From positions 372,001 through 436,000 of the forward strand of contig NZ_JAUYTT010000008.1 of assembly GCF_030695035.1 (NCBI RefSeq): DNA of 64,000 nucleotides. The letters are read 5' to 3'. The position numbers and the translations under genes were made by a program. Shown here one piece after another: positions 40,547 through 49,759 of the stretch; positions within the stretch are counted from its first letter, which is position 1, and each line of letters starts with the position of its first letter. Below the pieces are notes generated by a model that had not been told where the DNA came from, searched no databases, and saw nothing but the letters and a program-made list of their open reading frames with translations. This DNA comes from Frigidibacter sp. Lineage in GTDB: Bacteria; Pseudomonadota; Alphaproteobacteria; Rhodobacterales; Rhodobacteraceae.

Positions 40547-40580
40547 ACAGGGCGCCCCAACGGGCGCCTGTTTGCGTTTT
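40547..40580 (+). terminator. Terminator after the 52-aa gene
   Basis: A 7-bp stem (40551-40557 with 40562-40568, loop CAAC), extended by ACA/TGT around a bulged G, followed by the T-rich tail TGTTTGCGTTTT. Placed 20 nt after the small gene and about 175 nt before bamA, so bamA needs its own promoter or read-through. Confidence 0.65.
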
Positions 40581-40754
40581 GACAGCAGGGCGGTTGGCAG
40601 AGGGCCGGAGGCCCCGCGCCGGCAAGGTTTCGCCCATCCCCGGCATGCCCGATTGTCTCGCCGCGCCTGCACTCACCTCCTTTTGACAAGCCCCCCCTTT
40701 CCGGCTAGTCACGGGGTCAGAAGAGAATGGTAAAAACGGCGGGAGTAGGGACCG

Positions 40755-43121
40755 ATGGCGACCAAGCTGAGCAGCGGCGGCAGCGCCCGGGGATTTCGGC
40801 CGGCGAAGCGGCGGGCGGGGCTTCTGCTGTCTGTCGCCATGCTGTGCACGGCCTCTCTTACCCCGGTTCAGGCCCAGACCTACAGTTTCAGCCAGGTGCA
40901 GATCGAGGGCAACAGCCGCATCGATACCGGCACGATCCTGTCCTATGCCGGAATCGCGCGCGGAGAGACGCTTTCCGCCGGCGCGCTGAACGATGCCTAT
41001 CAGCGCATCCTCGCCTCGGGTCAGTTCGAGACGGTTGAACTTGTGCCTTCGGGCGGCACGCTGGTGATCCGCGTCACCGAATATCCCACGGTCAATGTGG
41101 TCGATTTCGAGGGCAATGCCCGGATCAAGGATGAACAGCTGTCGAGCGTGGTGCAGACCACGGCGCGGCGCGTGTTCTCACCCCAGCAGGTCGAGGCGGA
41201 CGCGGCAGCGATTGCCTCGGCCTATGCCGGCGGCGGGCGCACCGCGGCACGGGTCGAACCCAAGGTCATCCGCCGCGATGCCGATACCGTCGATGTGGTG
41301 TTCGAGATCAGCGAAGGCCGCCTGTCCGAGATCGAGCGGCTGTCCTTCACCGGCAACCGGGCCTTTTCCGACCGCCGGCTGCGCGAAGTTCTGGAAACCA
41401 AGCGGGCTGGCCTGCTGCGCATCTTCGTCGGCAAGGACACCTATGCGCCGGACCGGATCGAGTTCGACAAGCAGCTGCTGACCGACTTCTACCGCTCGCG
41501 CGGCTATGTCGACTTTCAGGTTCTGGGCGTCGCCTCGGAATTCTCGCGCGAGCGGGATGCGTTCTTCCTGACCTACAACATCCAGGAAGGCCAAAGCTTC
41601 AAGTTCGGCCAGATCCGCACCGTTTCGGAAGTGGAGGGGCTGAGCCCCGCCGAGTTCGACCGCGCGGTAAAGGTGCGCACCGGCGCGACCTATTCGCCGA
41701 ACGCGGTGGACAACACCATCAGCCGCATGGAAGCCGTGGCGACCGAAAAGGGCCTGAGCTTCGTGCGGATCGAACCGCGCGTCACCCGCAATGACCGCAC
41801 CCGCACGCTGGATATCGACTTCGTTGTCGCCAACGGCCCGCGGGTCTTCGTCGAACGGATCGACATCGAGGGCAACGCCACCACGCTCGACAAGGTGGTG
41901 CGGCGGCAGTTCAAATCGGTGGAAGGCGACCCCTTCAATCCGCGCGAAATCCGCGAAGGTGCCGAACGGATCCGCGCGCTTGGCTTCTTCTCCCAAGCCG
42001 AGGTGGATACCCGCCAGGGTTCTGCCCAGGACCGGGTCATCGTCGATGTGAACGTGACCGAACAACCGACCGGCTCGCTGTCCTTCGGCGTCAGCTACGG
42101 GGTAGATACCGGGGTGGGGCTCGCGCTCAGCTTCTCGGAGCAGAACTTCCTTGGCCGCGGCCAGTTCTTCAGCGCCTCGCTGAACACCACGGACAGCACC
42201 GGCTCGTCCAGCATCACCTTTGTGGAACCGGCCTTCCTCGACCGCGATATGGCGCTGCGCTTCAGCGCCTATTACCGCATTTCGGAAAACGACAACTCTG
42301 ACTATTCGATGAAGCTGGCCGGGATCGAACCGTCGATCGAGTTTCCGATCGCGCCGAACACCCGCCTGAACCTGGGTTTCAAGATCGGCCAGGAAGAGCT
42401 CTATGACATTGACGAGCTCAATTCGTCGGCGATCCTGGTGGCGGAAGAGGGCAAGCAGAACAGCTTCGGCCTGACCTATTCGGTCAGCTATGACACCCGC
42501 CGCACCGGGCTCGACCCCAATACCGGCATCCGCCTGCGCTTTGGGCAAGAGTTCTACGGGCTCGCCGGCGATGTCGAGGCGCTGAAGACCACCGCGCTCG
42601 CCACCGCCGAGACCAAGGTGTTCAACGAGGAATGGACGCTGCGGGCCGAGGTCGAGGGCGGCGCCTATCACGCGCTGAACGGCACCCAGTCGCGGGTGAC
42701 CGACCGCTTCTTCGGGTCGGAAATGCGCGGCTTTGAAAGCCGCGGCATCGGTCCGCGCGATCTGGACGTGGATAACGAAGACCCGCTTGGCGGCAACTAC
42801 TATGCCGTGGCGCGCTTCGAGGCGGAGTTCCCGCTGGGGATCCCCGAGGAATACGGGATCACCGGCGGCCTGTTCCTCGATGTCGGCACCGTCTGGGGGC
42901 TCGACAACACCAATGGCGGGATTGACGGCGCCTGCGTCGATCTTAACGGCGACGGCACCTGCCAGGTGGATGATGAGGCCAGCCTGCGCTCTGCCGTCGG
43001 CTTCTCGGTGTTCTGGACCACGCCGATCGGGCCGCTGCGCTTCAACTTCTCGAAGGCGCTGGCCAAGGAAGACTATGATAACGAACAGAACTTCGACCTG
43101 ACCGTTTCGACGCGGTTCTGA
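40755..43121 (+). CDS. bamA: Outer membrane protein assembly factor BamA
   Basis: Core of the BAM complex that folds beta-barrel proteins into the outer membrane. The 788-aa precursor has a signal peptide cleaved near residue 40 (PVQA-QTYS), five POTRA domains (about 41-430) and a C-terminal 16-strand barrel. The lid-lock motif is MRGFESRGIGPRD. The last residue is Phe, the usual outer-membrane insertion signal. The acidic insert GACVDLNGDGTCQVDDE in a late loop has two cysteines that could form a disulfide. The stop overlaps the skp start by 1 nt. Confidence 0.97.
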   Translation: MATKLSSGGSARGFRPAKRRAGLLLSVAMLCTASLTPVQAQTYSFSQVQIEGNSRIDTGTILSYAGIARGETLSAGALNDAYQRILASGQFETVELVPSGGTLVIRVTEYPTVNVVDFEGNARIKDEQLSSVVQTTARRVFSPQQVEADAAAIASAYAGGGRTAARVEPKVIRRDADTVDVVFEISEGRLSEIERLSFTGNRAFSDRRLREVLETKRAGLLRIFVGKDTYAPDRIEFDKQLLTDFYRSRGYVDFQVLGVASEFSRERDAFFLTYNIQEGQSFKFGQIRTVSEVEGLSPAEFDRAVKVRTGATYSPNAVDNTISRMEAVATEKGLSFVRIEPRVTRNDRTRTLDIDFVVANGPRVFVERIDIEGNATTLDKVVRRQFKSVEGDPFNPREIREGAERIRALGFFSQAEVDTRQGSAQDRVIVDVNVTEQPTGSLSFGVSYGVDTGVGLALSFSEQNFLGRGQFFSASLNTTDSTGSSSITFVEPAFLDRDMALRFSAYYRISENDNSDYSMKLAGIEPSIEFPIAPNTRLNLGFKIGQEELYDIDELNSSAILVAEEGKQNSFGLTYSVSYDTRRTGLDPNTGIRLRFGQEFYGLAGDVEALKTTALATAETKVFNEEWTLRAEVEGGAYHALNGTQSRVTDRFFGSEMRGFESRGIGPRDLDVDNEDPLGGNYYAVARFEAEFPLGIPEEYGITGGLFLDVGTVWGLDNTNGGIDGACVDLNGDGTCQVDDEASLRSAVGFSVFWTTPIGPLRFNFSKALAKEDYDNEQNFDLTVSTRF

Positions 43122-43822
43122 TGCGCGGGGGCGGGCAGGGCGTACGCAAGATGGCGGGGATTTATCCCCGCCGCTGCGCGCTGACGCTTGCGCTGCTGGG
43201 TCTGTCGGCGGGTGCCGCGCCAGCGCAGGATCTGGCGCAGGACCTGGCGCCCGGCGCGCCCGGCGCTCTGCCCGCAACCGGCTTTCCCACTGGAACCGCT
43301 GTGCTGCAGGCCCCGATCCTGACGCTGAATGACGAGCAGCTGTTCGACGACTCCGCCTGGGGCGCCCGCGCCGAGGCCGAGATCGAGGCCGCCGCTGCCG
43401 GGCTTGCCGCCGAGAACCGCCGGATCGAGGCGCAGCTGTTGGCTGAGGAAAAATCGCTCACCGACCGCCGCGCCAGCATGGACCCCGCCGCCTTCCGGGC
43501 CGAGGCCGATGCCTTTGACGAACGGGTGACCGGCATCCGCCGCGCCCAGGATCTGAAGGCGCGGGCCGTCTCGCGCCTGCGCGAGGCGGAACGGCGGGCC
43601 TTCTTCAGCGCCGCGGTGCCGGTCCTGTCCGATGTGATGCGCAAGCATGGCGCGGTGGCGATCCTCGATGCGCGGGTGATCTTTCTGGCCGACAGCCAGA
43701 TCGACGTGACGGCTGAGGTGGTGGCGCTGGCCGATCAGCGGCTGGGGCCGGGCGCCGCGCCAGAGATTTCAGACACCGTGGATGCGCCCGAGGACGGCGC
43801 AGCTGCGCCCGCCGCAGACTGA
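43121..43822 (+). CDS. skp: OmpH/Skp-family periplasmic chaperone
   Basis: Holds unfolded outer-membrane proteins on the way to BamA. The 233-aa precursor has a signal peptide with probable cleavage after Ala35 (APA-QD), a central Ala/Glu/Arg-rich coiled coil (about 85-170) and a hydrophobic strand (AVAILDARVIFLADSQIDVT) that matches the OmpH core. The Asp/Ala-rich tail is longer than in E. coli Skp (161 aa). Start overlaps the bamA stop (TGATG). Confidence 0.88.
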   Translation: MRGGGQGVRKMAGIYPRRCALTLALLGLSAGAAPAQDLAQDLAPGAPGALPATGFPTGTAVLQAPILTLNDEQLFDDSAWGARAEAEIEAAAAGLAAENRRIEAQLLAEEKSLTDRRASMDPAAFRAEADAFDERVTGIRRAQDLKARAVSRLREAERRAFFSAAVPVLSDVMRKHGAVAILDARVIFLADSQIDVTAEVVALADQRLGPGAAPEISDTVDAPEDGAAAPAAD

Positions 43823-43839
43823 CCCCAGACAACCGGCGG

Positions 43840-43867
43840 CACCCGGCGCCTTGCCTCGCGCCGGGTG
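43840..43867 (+). terminator. Perfect hairpin between skp and fabZ
   Basis: A perfect 10-bp G/C-rich stem (43840-43849 with 43858-43867) with an 8-nt loop, 17 nt after the skp stop and 112 nt before fabZ. No T-tract. Could attenuate or end transcription within the cluster, or protect the upstream mRNA. Confidence 0.5.
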
Positions 43868-43979
43868 AATTGCTAGCAAGGCCAAAGACAAGCCGGCCAA
43901 GGCGATGGGGCGGCCCGAGCGGGATGGCCCTGCCACGGCCGGCCCGAACGACCAGAGCGATGCGAGGGACCAAGTAGTG

Positions 43980-44471
43980 ATGACCGAAGAACCCGCCGGC
44001 GCTGCGCCGGGCAAGACCCCGTTCCCCGCCACCGAGGCCGATATCCATCTGATCCAGCGGATCATTCCGCATCGCTACCCGTTCTTGCTGATCGACAAGG
44101 TGAAGGAGATCGTGCCGTTCAAATCGGCCATCGGCGTCAAGAACGTCACCTTCAACGAGCCACATTTCCAGGGCCATTTCCCCGGCGCGCCGATCATGCC
44201 CGGGGTGACAATCGTAGAGGCGATGGCGCAGGCTTCCGCCGTGCTGGTCGGGATCTCGATGGACGTGGTCGACCGCGACCTGCTGGTCTATTTTATGGGC
44301 ATCGACGGCTGCAAGTTCCGCCGCAAGGTGGTGCCGGGCGACGTGCTGGAACTGCAGGTGACGGTCAAGCGCGGCGGCGGCAAGATATGGAAATTCGACG
44401 GCCGCGCCACGGTCGATGGGCAACTCGCCTGCGAGGCGGAATTCACCGCGATGATGGACCTGAGGGGCTGA
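43980..44471 (+). CDS. fabZ: 3-hydroxyacyl-ACP dehydratase FabZ
   Basis: Dehydrates beta-hydroxyacyl-ACP in fatty acid elongation; competes with LpxA for hydroxyacyl-ACP. The 163-aa protein has the [13 protein letters not shown] block, the catalytic His in [12 protein letters not shown] and the Glu in [11 protein letters not shown]. The ATG at 43980 is chosen; the upstream frame lacks similarity. In many proteobacteria lpxD precedes fabZ; it is absent here. lpxA follows after 4 nt. Confidence 0.96.
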   Translation: MTEEPAGAAPGKTPFPATEADIHLIQRIIPHRYPFLLIDKVKEIVPFKSAIGVKNVTFNEPHFQGHFPGAPIMPGVTIVEAMAQASAVLVGISMDVVDRDLLVYFMGIDGCKFRRKVVPGDVLELQVTVKRGGGKIWKFDGRATVDGQLACEAEFTAMMDLRG

Positions 44472-44475
44472 CCCG

Positions 44476-45270
44476 ATGAAGATTGACGCCAGCGCCGTGA
44501 TCCACCCCTCGGCCGTGGTCGAACCCGGCGCGGTGATCGGCGCCGGCTGCCGCATCGGCCCCTTCGCGCTGATCGGCCCCGAGGTGGTTCTGGCAGCCGG
44601 GGTCGAGGTGAAATCCCATGCCGTGATCACCGGGATAACCTCGGTGGGCGAGGGCACCACGGTGTTCTCCTTCGCCGTGCTTGGCGAGGTGCCACAGGAC
44701 CTGAAATTCCGCGGCGAGCGCACGAAGCTCACCATCGGCGCGCGCAACCGCATCCGCGAGCATGTGACGATGAACACCGGCACCGAGGGCGGCGGCGGCG
44801 AGACGGTGGTGGGGAGCGATGGCCTGTTCATGGCCGGCTGCCACGTCGCGCATGACTGCCGCATCGGGAACAATGTGATCCTGGTCAACGGCGCCGCCGT
44901 GGCGGGGCATTGCGTGCTGGAGGACGGGGTGATCGTCGGCGGCATGTCTGGCGTGCATCAATGGGTGCGCATCGGCCGCGGCGCGATCATCGGCGCGGTG
45001 ACGATGGTGACGGCGGATGTGGTGCCGCATGGCCTCGTGCAGGGCCCGCGCGGCACGCTGGACGGGCTGAACCTTGTGGGGTTGAAGCGCCGCGGCGTCG
45101 ACCGGGCCGAGATCCACGGGCTGCGCGACCTCTATGAGGCGCTTGGCGAGGGCAATTTCCGTGAGAGCGCCCGCCGGCTGGAGGGCACGGTGCCCGCCGG
45201 GTCGCTGGCGGCAGAGGTGATCGCCTTCATCCTCGGCCCGTCCGATCGCAGCTTCCTGACGCCTGCATGA
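44476..45270 (+). CDS. lpxA: UDP-N-acetylglucosamine acyltransferase
   Basis: First step of lipid A synthesis: 3-O-acylation of UDP-GlcNAc by hydroxyacyl-ACP, in the cytoplasm as a trimer. The 264-aa protein is a left-handed beta helix of hexapeptide repeats (SAVIHPSAVVEPGAVIGAGC), with the catalytic His in GCHVAHDCRIG and the C-terminal helical domain starting near residue 200. Overlaps lpxI by 4 nt (ATGA). Confidence 0.97.
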   Translation: MKIDASAVIHPSAVVEPGAVIGAGCRIGPFALIGPEVVLAAGVEVKSHAVITGITSVGEGTTVFSFAVLGEVPQDLKFRGERTKLTIGARNRIREHVTMNTGTEGGGGETVVGSDGLFMAGCHVAHDCRIGNNVILVNGAAVAGHCVLEDGVIVGGMSGVHQWVRIGRGAIIGAVTMVTADVVPHGLVQGPRGTLDGLNLVGLKRRGVDRAEIHGLRDLYEALGEGNFRESARRLEGTVPAGSLAAEVIAFILGPSDRSFLTPA

Positions 45271-46091
45271 GTGAATTGGCCCTGATCGCCGGCACCGGCG
45301 CGCTGCCGGGGCTTCTGGCCGGCGCGCTGGATGCGCAGGGCGAGGGCTTCGTGCTGGCCGAGATGGAGGGCTTTCCCGCCTCGGTTCCGGGCCACGACCC
45401 GCTGCGCTTTCGCGTCGAACGGCTGGTGCCTTTCCTTGACGATCTGCTGGCGCGCGGCGTCCGGCGCGTGGTCTTCGCCGGGGCGGTCCGCCGCCCGCGG
45501 CTCGCCCCCTCCGCAATCGACACCGCCACCGCCGCGCTGCTGCCCCGGCTGATGGCGGCGATGCAGGCGGGCGACGATGCCACCCTGCGCGCGGTGATCG
45601 GCATCTTCGAGGAGCGCGGGTTGGAAGTCGTCGGCGCCGAAGCGGTGCTGCCGGATCTGGTGCCCGGCGCCGGTGTCCTGACCGGCGCGCCCACCGAGGC
45701 CGACCGCAAGGACGCCGCCCGCGCCGCCGCCATCGTTGCCGCGCTTGGCAGCGTCGATGTGGGGCAGGGCGCGGTGGTCGCGCAGGGCCTCTGCCTCGCG
45801 GTCGAGGCGCTGCCGGGCACCGATGCGATGCTGGACTGGGTGGCGGCTACGGGCACCGGCCTGCGCCCCGATCCGACCGGCGCGAGGGGCGTGTTCTACA
45901 AGGCGCCGAAGCCGGGGCAGGACCGGAGGGTCGATCTGCCCGCCCTTGGCCCCGAAACCGTCGCGCGCGCCGCTGCCGCCGGGCTTGCGGGGATCGTGTG
46001 GGAGGCGGGCGGGGTGATTTGCCTGAACCGTGCCGAGATGGTGGCCGATGCGGAAGTGGCGGGGCTTTTCCTCTGGGCCAGACAGCCGTGA
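45267..46091 (+). CDS. lpxI: UDP-2,3-diacylglucosamine diphosphatase LpxI
   Basis: Hydrolyses UDP-2,3-diacyl-GlcN to lipid X; the alphaproteobacterial replacement of LpxH (formerly DUF1009). The 274-aa protein has LALIAGTGALPGLLAGAL at the start, the RRVVFAGAVRRP segment and FYKAPKPGQDRRVDLPALGPETV, typical of the family. Starts inside the lpxA stop and ends in the lpxB start, so the three are translationally coupled. Confidence 0.93.
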   Translation: MSELALIAGTGALPGLLAGALDAQGEGFVLAEMEGFPASVPGHDPLRFRVERLVPFLDDLLARGVRRVVFAGAVRRPRLAPSAIDTATAALLPRLMAAMQAGDDATLRAVIGIFEERGLEVVGAEAVLPDLVPGAGVLTGAPTEADRKDAARAAAIVAALGSVDVGQGAVVAQGLCLAVEALPGTDAMLDWVAATGTGLRPDPTGARGVFYKAPKPGQDRRVDLPALGPETVARAAAAGLAGIVWEAGGVICLNRAEMVADAEVAGLFLWARQP

Positions 46092-47236
46092 GCCCCGTCC
46101 TGTTCCTGATCGCCGGCGAGGCCTCCGGCGACAAGCTGGGCGCGGCCCTCATGGCCGGGCTCAAGCAACTCGCCCCGGGTGTGCGCTTCGCAGGCGTCGG
46201 CGGCCCGGCGATGCAGGCCGAGGGGCTGCAAAGCCTGTTCCCGATGGAAGAGCTGTCGGTCATGGGCCTGCTGGAGGTGCTGCCGAAATACCGCGCGCTG
46301 AAACGGCGCATTGCTGAGGCGGCGCAGGCGGTGACGGACCTTGCCCCGGATGCACTGATCGGCATCGACAGCCCCGATTTCTGCCTGCGCGTCGCCGGCC
46401 TCGCGCGCAAAGCGAACCACGGGTTGCGCACCATGCACTATGTTGCGCCCTCGGTCTGGGCCTGGCGCCCGGGCCGCGCCGCCAAGATGGCCCCGGTGAT
46501 CGACCATGTGCTGGCGCTGCTGCCCTTCGAGCCGCCCTATATGCAGGCCGCGGGCATGACCTGCGATTTCGTCGGCCATCCGGTGGTCGCCGAACCCGTC
46601 GCCACGCCAACAGAGGCCGCCGCCTTCCGCGCCGCCCATGGCATCGCGCCGGATGCGCCGCTGGTGCTCGCCCTGCCCGGATCGCGGCGCGGCGAGGTGA
46701 GTCGCATCGGCCCGACCTTTGACGAGGCGCTGATGCGCGTCCGTGACCGTGTCCCCGAACTGCGCGTGGTGCTGCCGACCGTGCGTGGCGTGGCCCCCTT
46801 GGTGCGCGAGATGTCGGCGCGCTGGCCGGTGGCGCCAGTGATCGTCGAGGCGCCAGAAGACAAGCGCGCCGCCTTCGCCGCCGCCGATCTCGCGCTCGCC
46901 GCCTCGGGCACGGTCAGCCTCGAATTGGCGGCCAGCGCCACGCCGATGGTCATCGCCTATGACATGGCCTGGCTCAGCCGGCAGATCATCGCGCGGATGC
47001 TGCGGGTGGACACGGTGACGCTGGTGAACCTCGTGTCGGAAACCCGCGCGATCCCCGAATTCCTCGGGCCCCGCTGCCGCCCCGAGCTGATTGCGCCTGC
47101 GCTGCTGGAGTTGCTGGAGGATGACGAGGCGCAGGCCGCACAACGCGCGGCGATGCGCCTGACGATGGAGCGGCTGGGGGCAGGGGGCGAGGCTCCGGGG
47201 CTCAGGGCGGCGCGGTCGGTGCTGGCGCATCTTTAA
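46088..47236 (+). CDS. lpxB: Lipid-A-disaccharide synthase
   Basis: Joins lipid X to UDP-2,3-diacyl-GlcN, forming the lipid A disaccharide at the inner membrane; glycosyltransferase family 19. The 382-aa protein starts at a GTG overlapping the lpxI stop (GTGA). Motifs: LIAGEASGDKLGAAL, GVGGPAMQAEG, APSVWAWRPGRA, LPGSRRGEVSRIGP and ASGTVSLELA. Last gene of the envelope cluster. Confidence 0.97.
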   Translation: MSPVLFLIAGEASGDKLGAALMAGLKQLAPGVRFAGVGGPAMQAEGLQSLFPMEELSVMGLLEVLPKYRALKRRIAEAAQAVTDLAPDALIGIDSPDFCLRVAGLARKANHGLRTMHYVAPSVWAWRPGRAAKMAPVIDHVLALLPFEPPYMQAAGMTCDFVGHPVVAEPVATPTEAAAFRAAHGIAPDAPLVLALPGSRRGEVSRIGPTFDEALMRVRDRVPELRVVLPTVRGVAPLVREMSARWPVAPVIVEAPEDKRAAFAAADLALAASGTVSLELAASATPMVIAYDMAWLSRQIIARMLRVDTVTLVNLVSETRAIPEFLGPRCRPELIAPALLELLEDDEAQAAQRAAMRLTMERLGAGGEAPGLRAARSVLAHL

Positions 47237-47248
47237 CTTGCGGGACGA

Positions 47249-47300
47249 AGTTTGCAGGTATATTTGCGGTGATATAAACACACTGCCGCAGGAATCACTG
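47249..47300 (+). promoter_or_regulatory. Promoter/operator region of the Lrp-LysE pair
   Basis: AT-rich island with two related blocks, GGTATATTTGC and GGTGATATAAA, directly before the Lrp-type gene. The second resembles a -10 element. Imperfect repeats of this kind suit binding by an Lrp/AsnC octamer, so autoregulation is plausible; the limits are approximate. Confidence 0.4.
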
Positions 47301-47302
47301 CC

Positions 47303-47752
47303 ATGGACGAGATTGACCGCAAGCTGATCGAAGCTTTGTCCGAAGACGCCCGCCAGCCCCTCTCGGCCCTTGGCGCAACCGTCGGCCTCTCGCAATCCGC
47401 GGTCAACGAACGCATCCGCCGCCTGACCGAGCGCGGCGCGATCCGCCGCGTCATGGCGGACAGCGACCCAGCCGCGCTCGGCCTGCCAGTGCTGGCCTTC
47501 GTCTGGCTGGCGCTGGCCGAGGGCGCGAGCGAGGCCGGCTTCCGCGCCTTCGCCGCCGCCGATCCTGCCATCACCGCCTGCCACCATGTCACCGGCCCCT
47601 GGTCCTACCTGATCCAGGTGCGGCTTCCCTCGCTGGCGGGGGTGGAGCCGTTCCTGGCCGCGCTGAAATCCGGCGGCTGGCTGGGGCGCAGCGAGACCAT
47701 CCTGGCGCTGACCGAAGTCGTCGCGCCGCCCTTCCGCTACAGGGGGGAATGA
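47303..47752 (+). CDS. Lrp/AsnC-family transcriptional regulator
   Basis: Protein of 149 aa with an N-terminal helix-turn-helix (residues 3-50, MDEIDRKLIEALSEDARQPLS and VGLSQSAVNERIRRL) and a C-terminal ligand-binding (RAM) domain (about 65-140). The start codon of the following LysE-type exporter overlaps its stop by 4 nt, so it very likely senses an amino acid and controls its export. The ligand is not evident. Confidence 0.93.
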   Translation: MDEIDRKLIEALSEDARQPLSALGATVGLSQSAVNERIRRLTERGAIRRVMADSDPAALGLPVLAFVWLALAEGASEAGFRAFAAADPAITACHHVTGPWSYLIQVRLPSLAGVEPFLAALKSGGWLGRSETILALTEVVAPPFRYRGE

Positions 47753-48363
47753 TGCTGGTCCTGTTCGGCACCGCCGTGGCGATGGGGCTGGCCATCGCCG
47801 CCCCCTTGGGGCCCATCGGCGCGCTCTGCATCGAGCGCACCCTGCGCGGCGGCTTTCACGCCGGCATGGCGGGGGGCCTTGGCACCGCGCTGGCCGATGC
47901 GCTGTTCGCGGCGCTGGCGGCAGCGGGCTTTGCCAGCTTTGCCGCAACGGTGGCGCTGATCGAGCGGCCACTGGGGCTGATCGGCGGGGCCTTCCTGATC
48001 TGGCTGGGGATCCGCGCCCTGCGCCCGGCACCGCCGCAAGAGGCCGTAGCGGCCAAGGCCCCACCCGGAGCGTTGGCGGTCATGGCCACCACCTTCGGCC
48101 TGACGCTGGCGAACCCCGCCACCATCCTCAGCTTCGCCGCCATCTTCGCCGGCCTCGGCCTTGCCCGCACCGCGGGGCCCGCCGAGGCGGTTGCGGTCGT
48201 GACCGGCATCTTCACCGGCTCGCTGCTGTGGTGGGCGCTGCTGTCCGGCACCGTCGCGCTGCTGCGCCACCGCCTGCCGCCCGGCTTCGCTCGCGGCACG
48301 GCTCTGGCCTCCGGCGCAGTGATGCTGGGCTTCGGAATCTGGGCGCTGGCCCGCGTGGTCTAG
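47749..48363 (+). CDS. LysE-family amino acid exporter
   Basis: Inner-membrane protein of 204 aa with about six helices. The N-terminal PLGPIGALCIERTLRGGF is the LysE-superfamily signature variant (PGP is replaced by LGP), and LTLANPATILSFAAIF is the conserved mid-segment. It is translationally coupled to the Lrp-type regulator. Tail-to-tail with the aminotransferase gene, 23 bp between stops. Confidence 0.9.
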   Translation: MMLVLFGTAVAMGLAIAAPLGPIGALCIERTLRGGFHAGMAGGLGTALADALFAALAAAGFASFAATVALIERPLGLIGGAFLIWLGIRALRPAPPQEAVAAKAPPGALAVMATTFGLTLANPATILSFAAIFAGLGLARTAGPAEAVAVVTGIFTGSLLWWALLSGTVALLRHRLPPGFARGTALASGAVMLGFGIWALARVV

Positions 48364-48386
48364 GTTTGCGCGCTGGCGCGCGCGGG

Positions 48387-49562
48387 TTAAGGCAGCAGCC
48401 GGTCGGCGAACGCGGCCAGCCGCGCCATCGCCTCGGCAAAGTCGTCATCCGGGATGGTCATCGCCACACGGCAATGCCCCGCCGCCGGCGCGCCAAAGCT
48501 CTCGCCCGGCATCACCGCGATGCGCTCCTCCTCCAGCAACCGCTCGGCGAAGGCATTGCCCGAAAGGCCGGTGGCGCGGATGTCGAGCATCACATACATC
48601 GCGCCCGCGGACGGGATCGCCCGGATCGCCTGCGAGCCGGCCAGCGCCCGGGCCGCAATCTCGCGCCGCCGCCGGAACGGGTCGGCGATCCCGGCCTCGA
48701 AACCCTCACCCTGCGCCAGCGCATGCAACGCCGCGTGCTGGATGAAGGCCGGCACCCCGTAGGTGGTTACGGTAGACAGCAGCGTGATCGCCTCCACCAC
48801 CGCCTCGGGCGCCACCACCCAGCCAAGGCGCGAGCCGGTCATCGCATGGCTTTTCGACATCGAGCCGATCACCACCGTGCGCTCCGCCATCCCCGGCAGG
48901 GCGCGAGGGGAGAGGTGCTGCCCTTCCCAGACCTGCGTGTCATAGACCTCGTCCGAGATCAGCCACAGGTCCGCCGCCTGCGCCGCCTCGGCGATCCCCT
49001 CCAGCGTCTCGCGGCTGTAGATCACCCCGGTCGGGTTGTTGGGCGAGTTGATCAGCAGGGTGCGGGCGGTGGGCGTGGCCGCCGCCATGATCGCCGCCGC
49101 CTCGGGCTGGAAGGCGCGGGAGGAGCGGGTGGGCACCGCCACCGCCTCGGCCCCGGTGGCGCGGATCGTGCCGGGATAGGTGGGGTAGAACGGCGCGCAG
49201 TAAAGCCCGGTATCGCCCCGGTCCAGCAGCGCCATATGGGTGGAGAACAGCGCCGACTGCCCGCCGGGCGTGACCACGACATTCTCCGCCCGCGTCGCCA
49301 CCCCAGTGCGCGCCTGCACCCGCTTGGCAATTGCCGCCCGCAGCTCCGGCAGCCCGGCGCCGAACGTATAGCCGGTATGCCCCGCCATCGCCGCGCCATG
49401 CATCGCCGTCAGGATCGCCGCATCGGTCTTCACGTCATGCTCGCCGATGGTCAGGTTCAGCACCCGCTCCCCGGCCCGGATCATCTCGCGGGTGCGGTAA
49501 TAGATGCCCCAGCCATCGCCGTCGGTGCCGGCGATATGGGCGATGCGGGGGGCGAGCTGCAT
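48387..49562 (-). CDS. PLP-dependent class I/II aminotransferase
   Basis: Fold type I aminotransferase of 391 aa. The PLP Lys is in GSMSKSHAMTGSRLGW, the Asn/Pro block is SPNNPTGVIYS, Tyr/Asp in DEVYDTQVW, and the C-terminal Arg for the substrate carboxylate in AAGHCRVAM. The start at 49562 (MQLAPRIAHIAG) follows GGAGAT at 5 nt. Closest in my judgement to the arginine/ornithine or aspartate-type branch, but the substrate cannot be fixed. Its convergent neighbour is an amino acid exporter, which may be coincidence. Confidence 0.9.
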   Translation of the reverse strand: MQLAPRIAHIAGTDGDGWGIYYRTREMIRAGERVLNLTIGEHDVKTDAAILTAMHGAAMAGHTGYTFGAGLPELRAAIAKRVQARTGVATRAENVVVTPGGQSALFSTHMALLDRGDTGLYCAPFYPTYPGTIRATGAEAVAVPTRSSRAFQPEAAAIMAAATPTARTLLINSPNNPTGVIYSRETLEGIAEAAQAADLWLISDEVYDTQVWEGQHLSPRALPGMAERTVVIGSMSKSHAMTGSRLGWVVAPEAVVEAITLLSTVTTYGVPAFIQHAALHALAQGEGFEAGIADPFRRRREIAARALAGSQAIRAIPSAGAMYVMLDIRATGLSGNAFAERLLEEERIAVMPGESFGAPAAGHCRVAMTIPDDDFAEAMARLAAFADRLLP

Positions 49563-49663
49563 GGGGGATCTCCGGTGAATGATCCGCAGAGGGAGCATGA
49601 ACGCCCCGGCAGGGGCAAGGGCCGGTGCTGTCACCGTTACAATGTTTGCCGGCGGCAAAGTGA

Positions 49664-49736
49664 GGGGGGCCGTCTGCCCCCCTCTTGGCGCGTGCCGCGC
49701 CAATTCACCCCCCGAGGATATTTCCAAAAAAGCAAG
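49664..49736 (-). repeat. Two-part intergenic repeat, copy E1 (inverted)
   Basis: On the minus strand it reads CTTGCTTTTTTGGAAATATCC, G-run, then a 7-bp hairpin with 5-nt loop (49664-49670 with 49676-49682). Its anchor half (49708-49736) forms an inverted repeat with copy E2, 27 of 29 positions matching. Confidence 0.8.
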
Positions 49737-49759
49737 GACGGAGGAGGCTGAGGCTTGAG

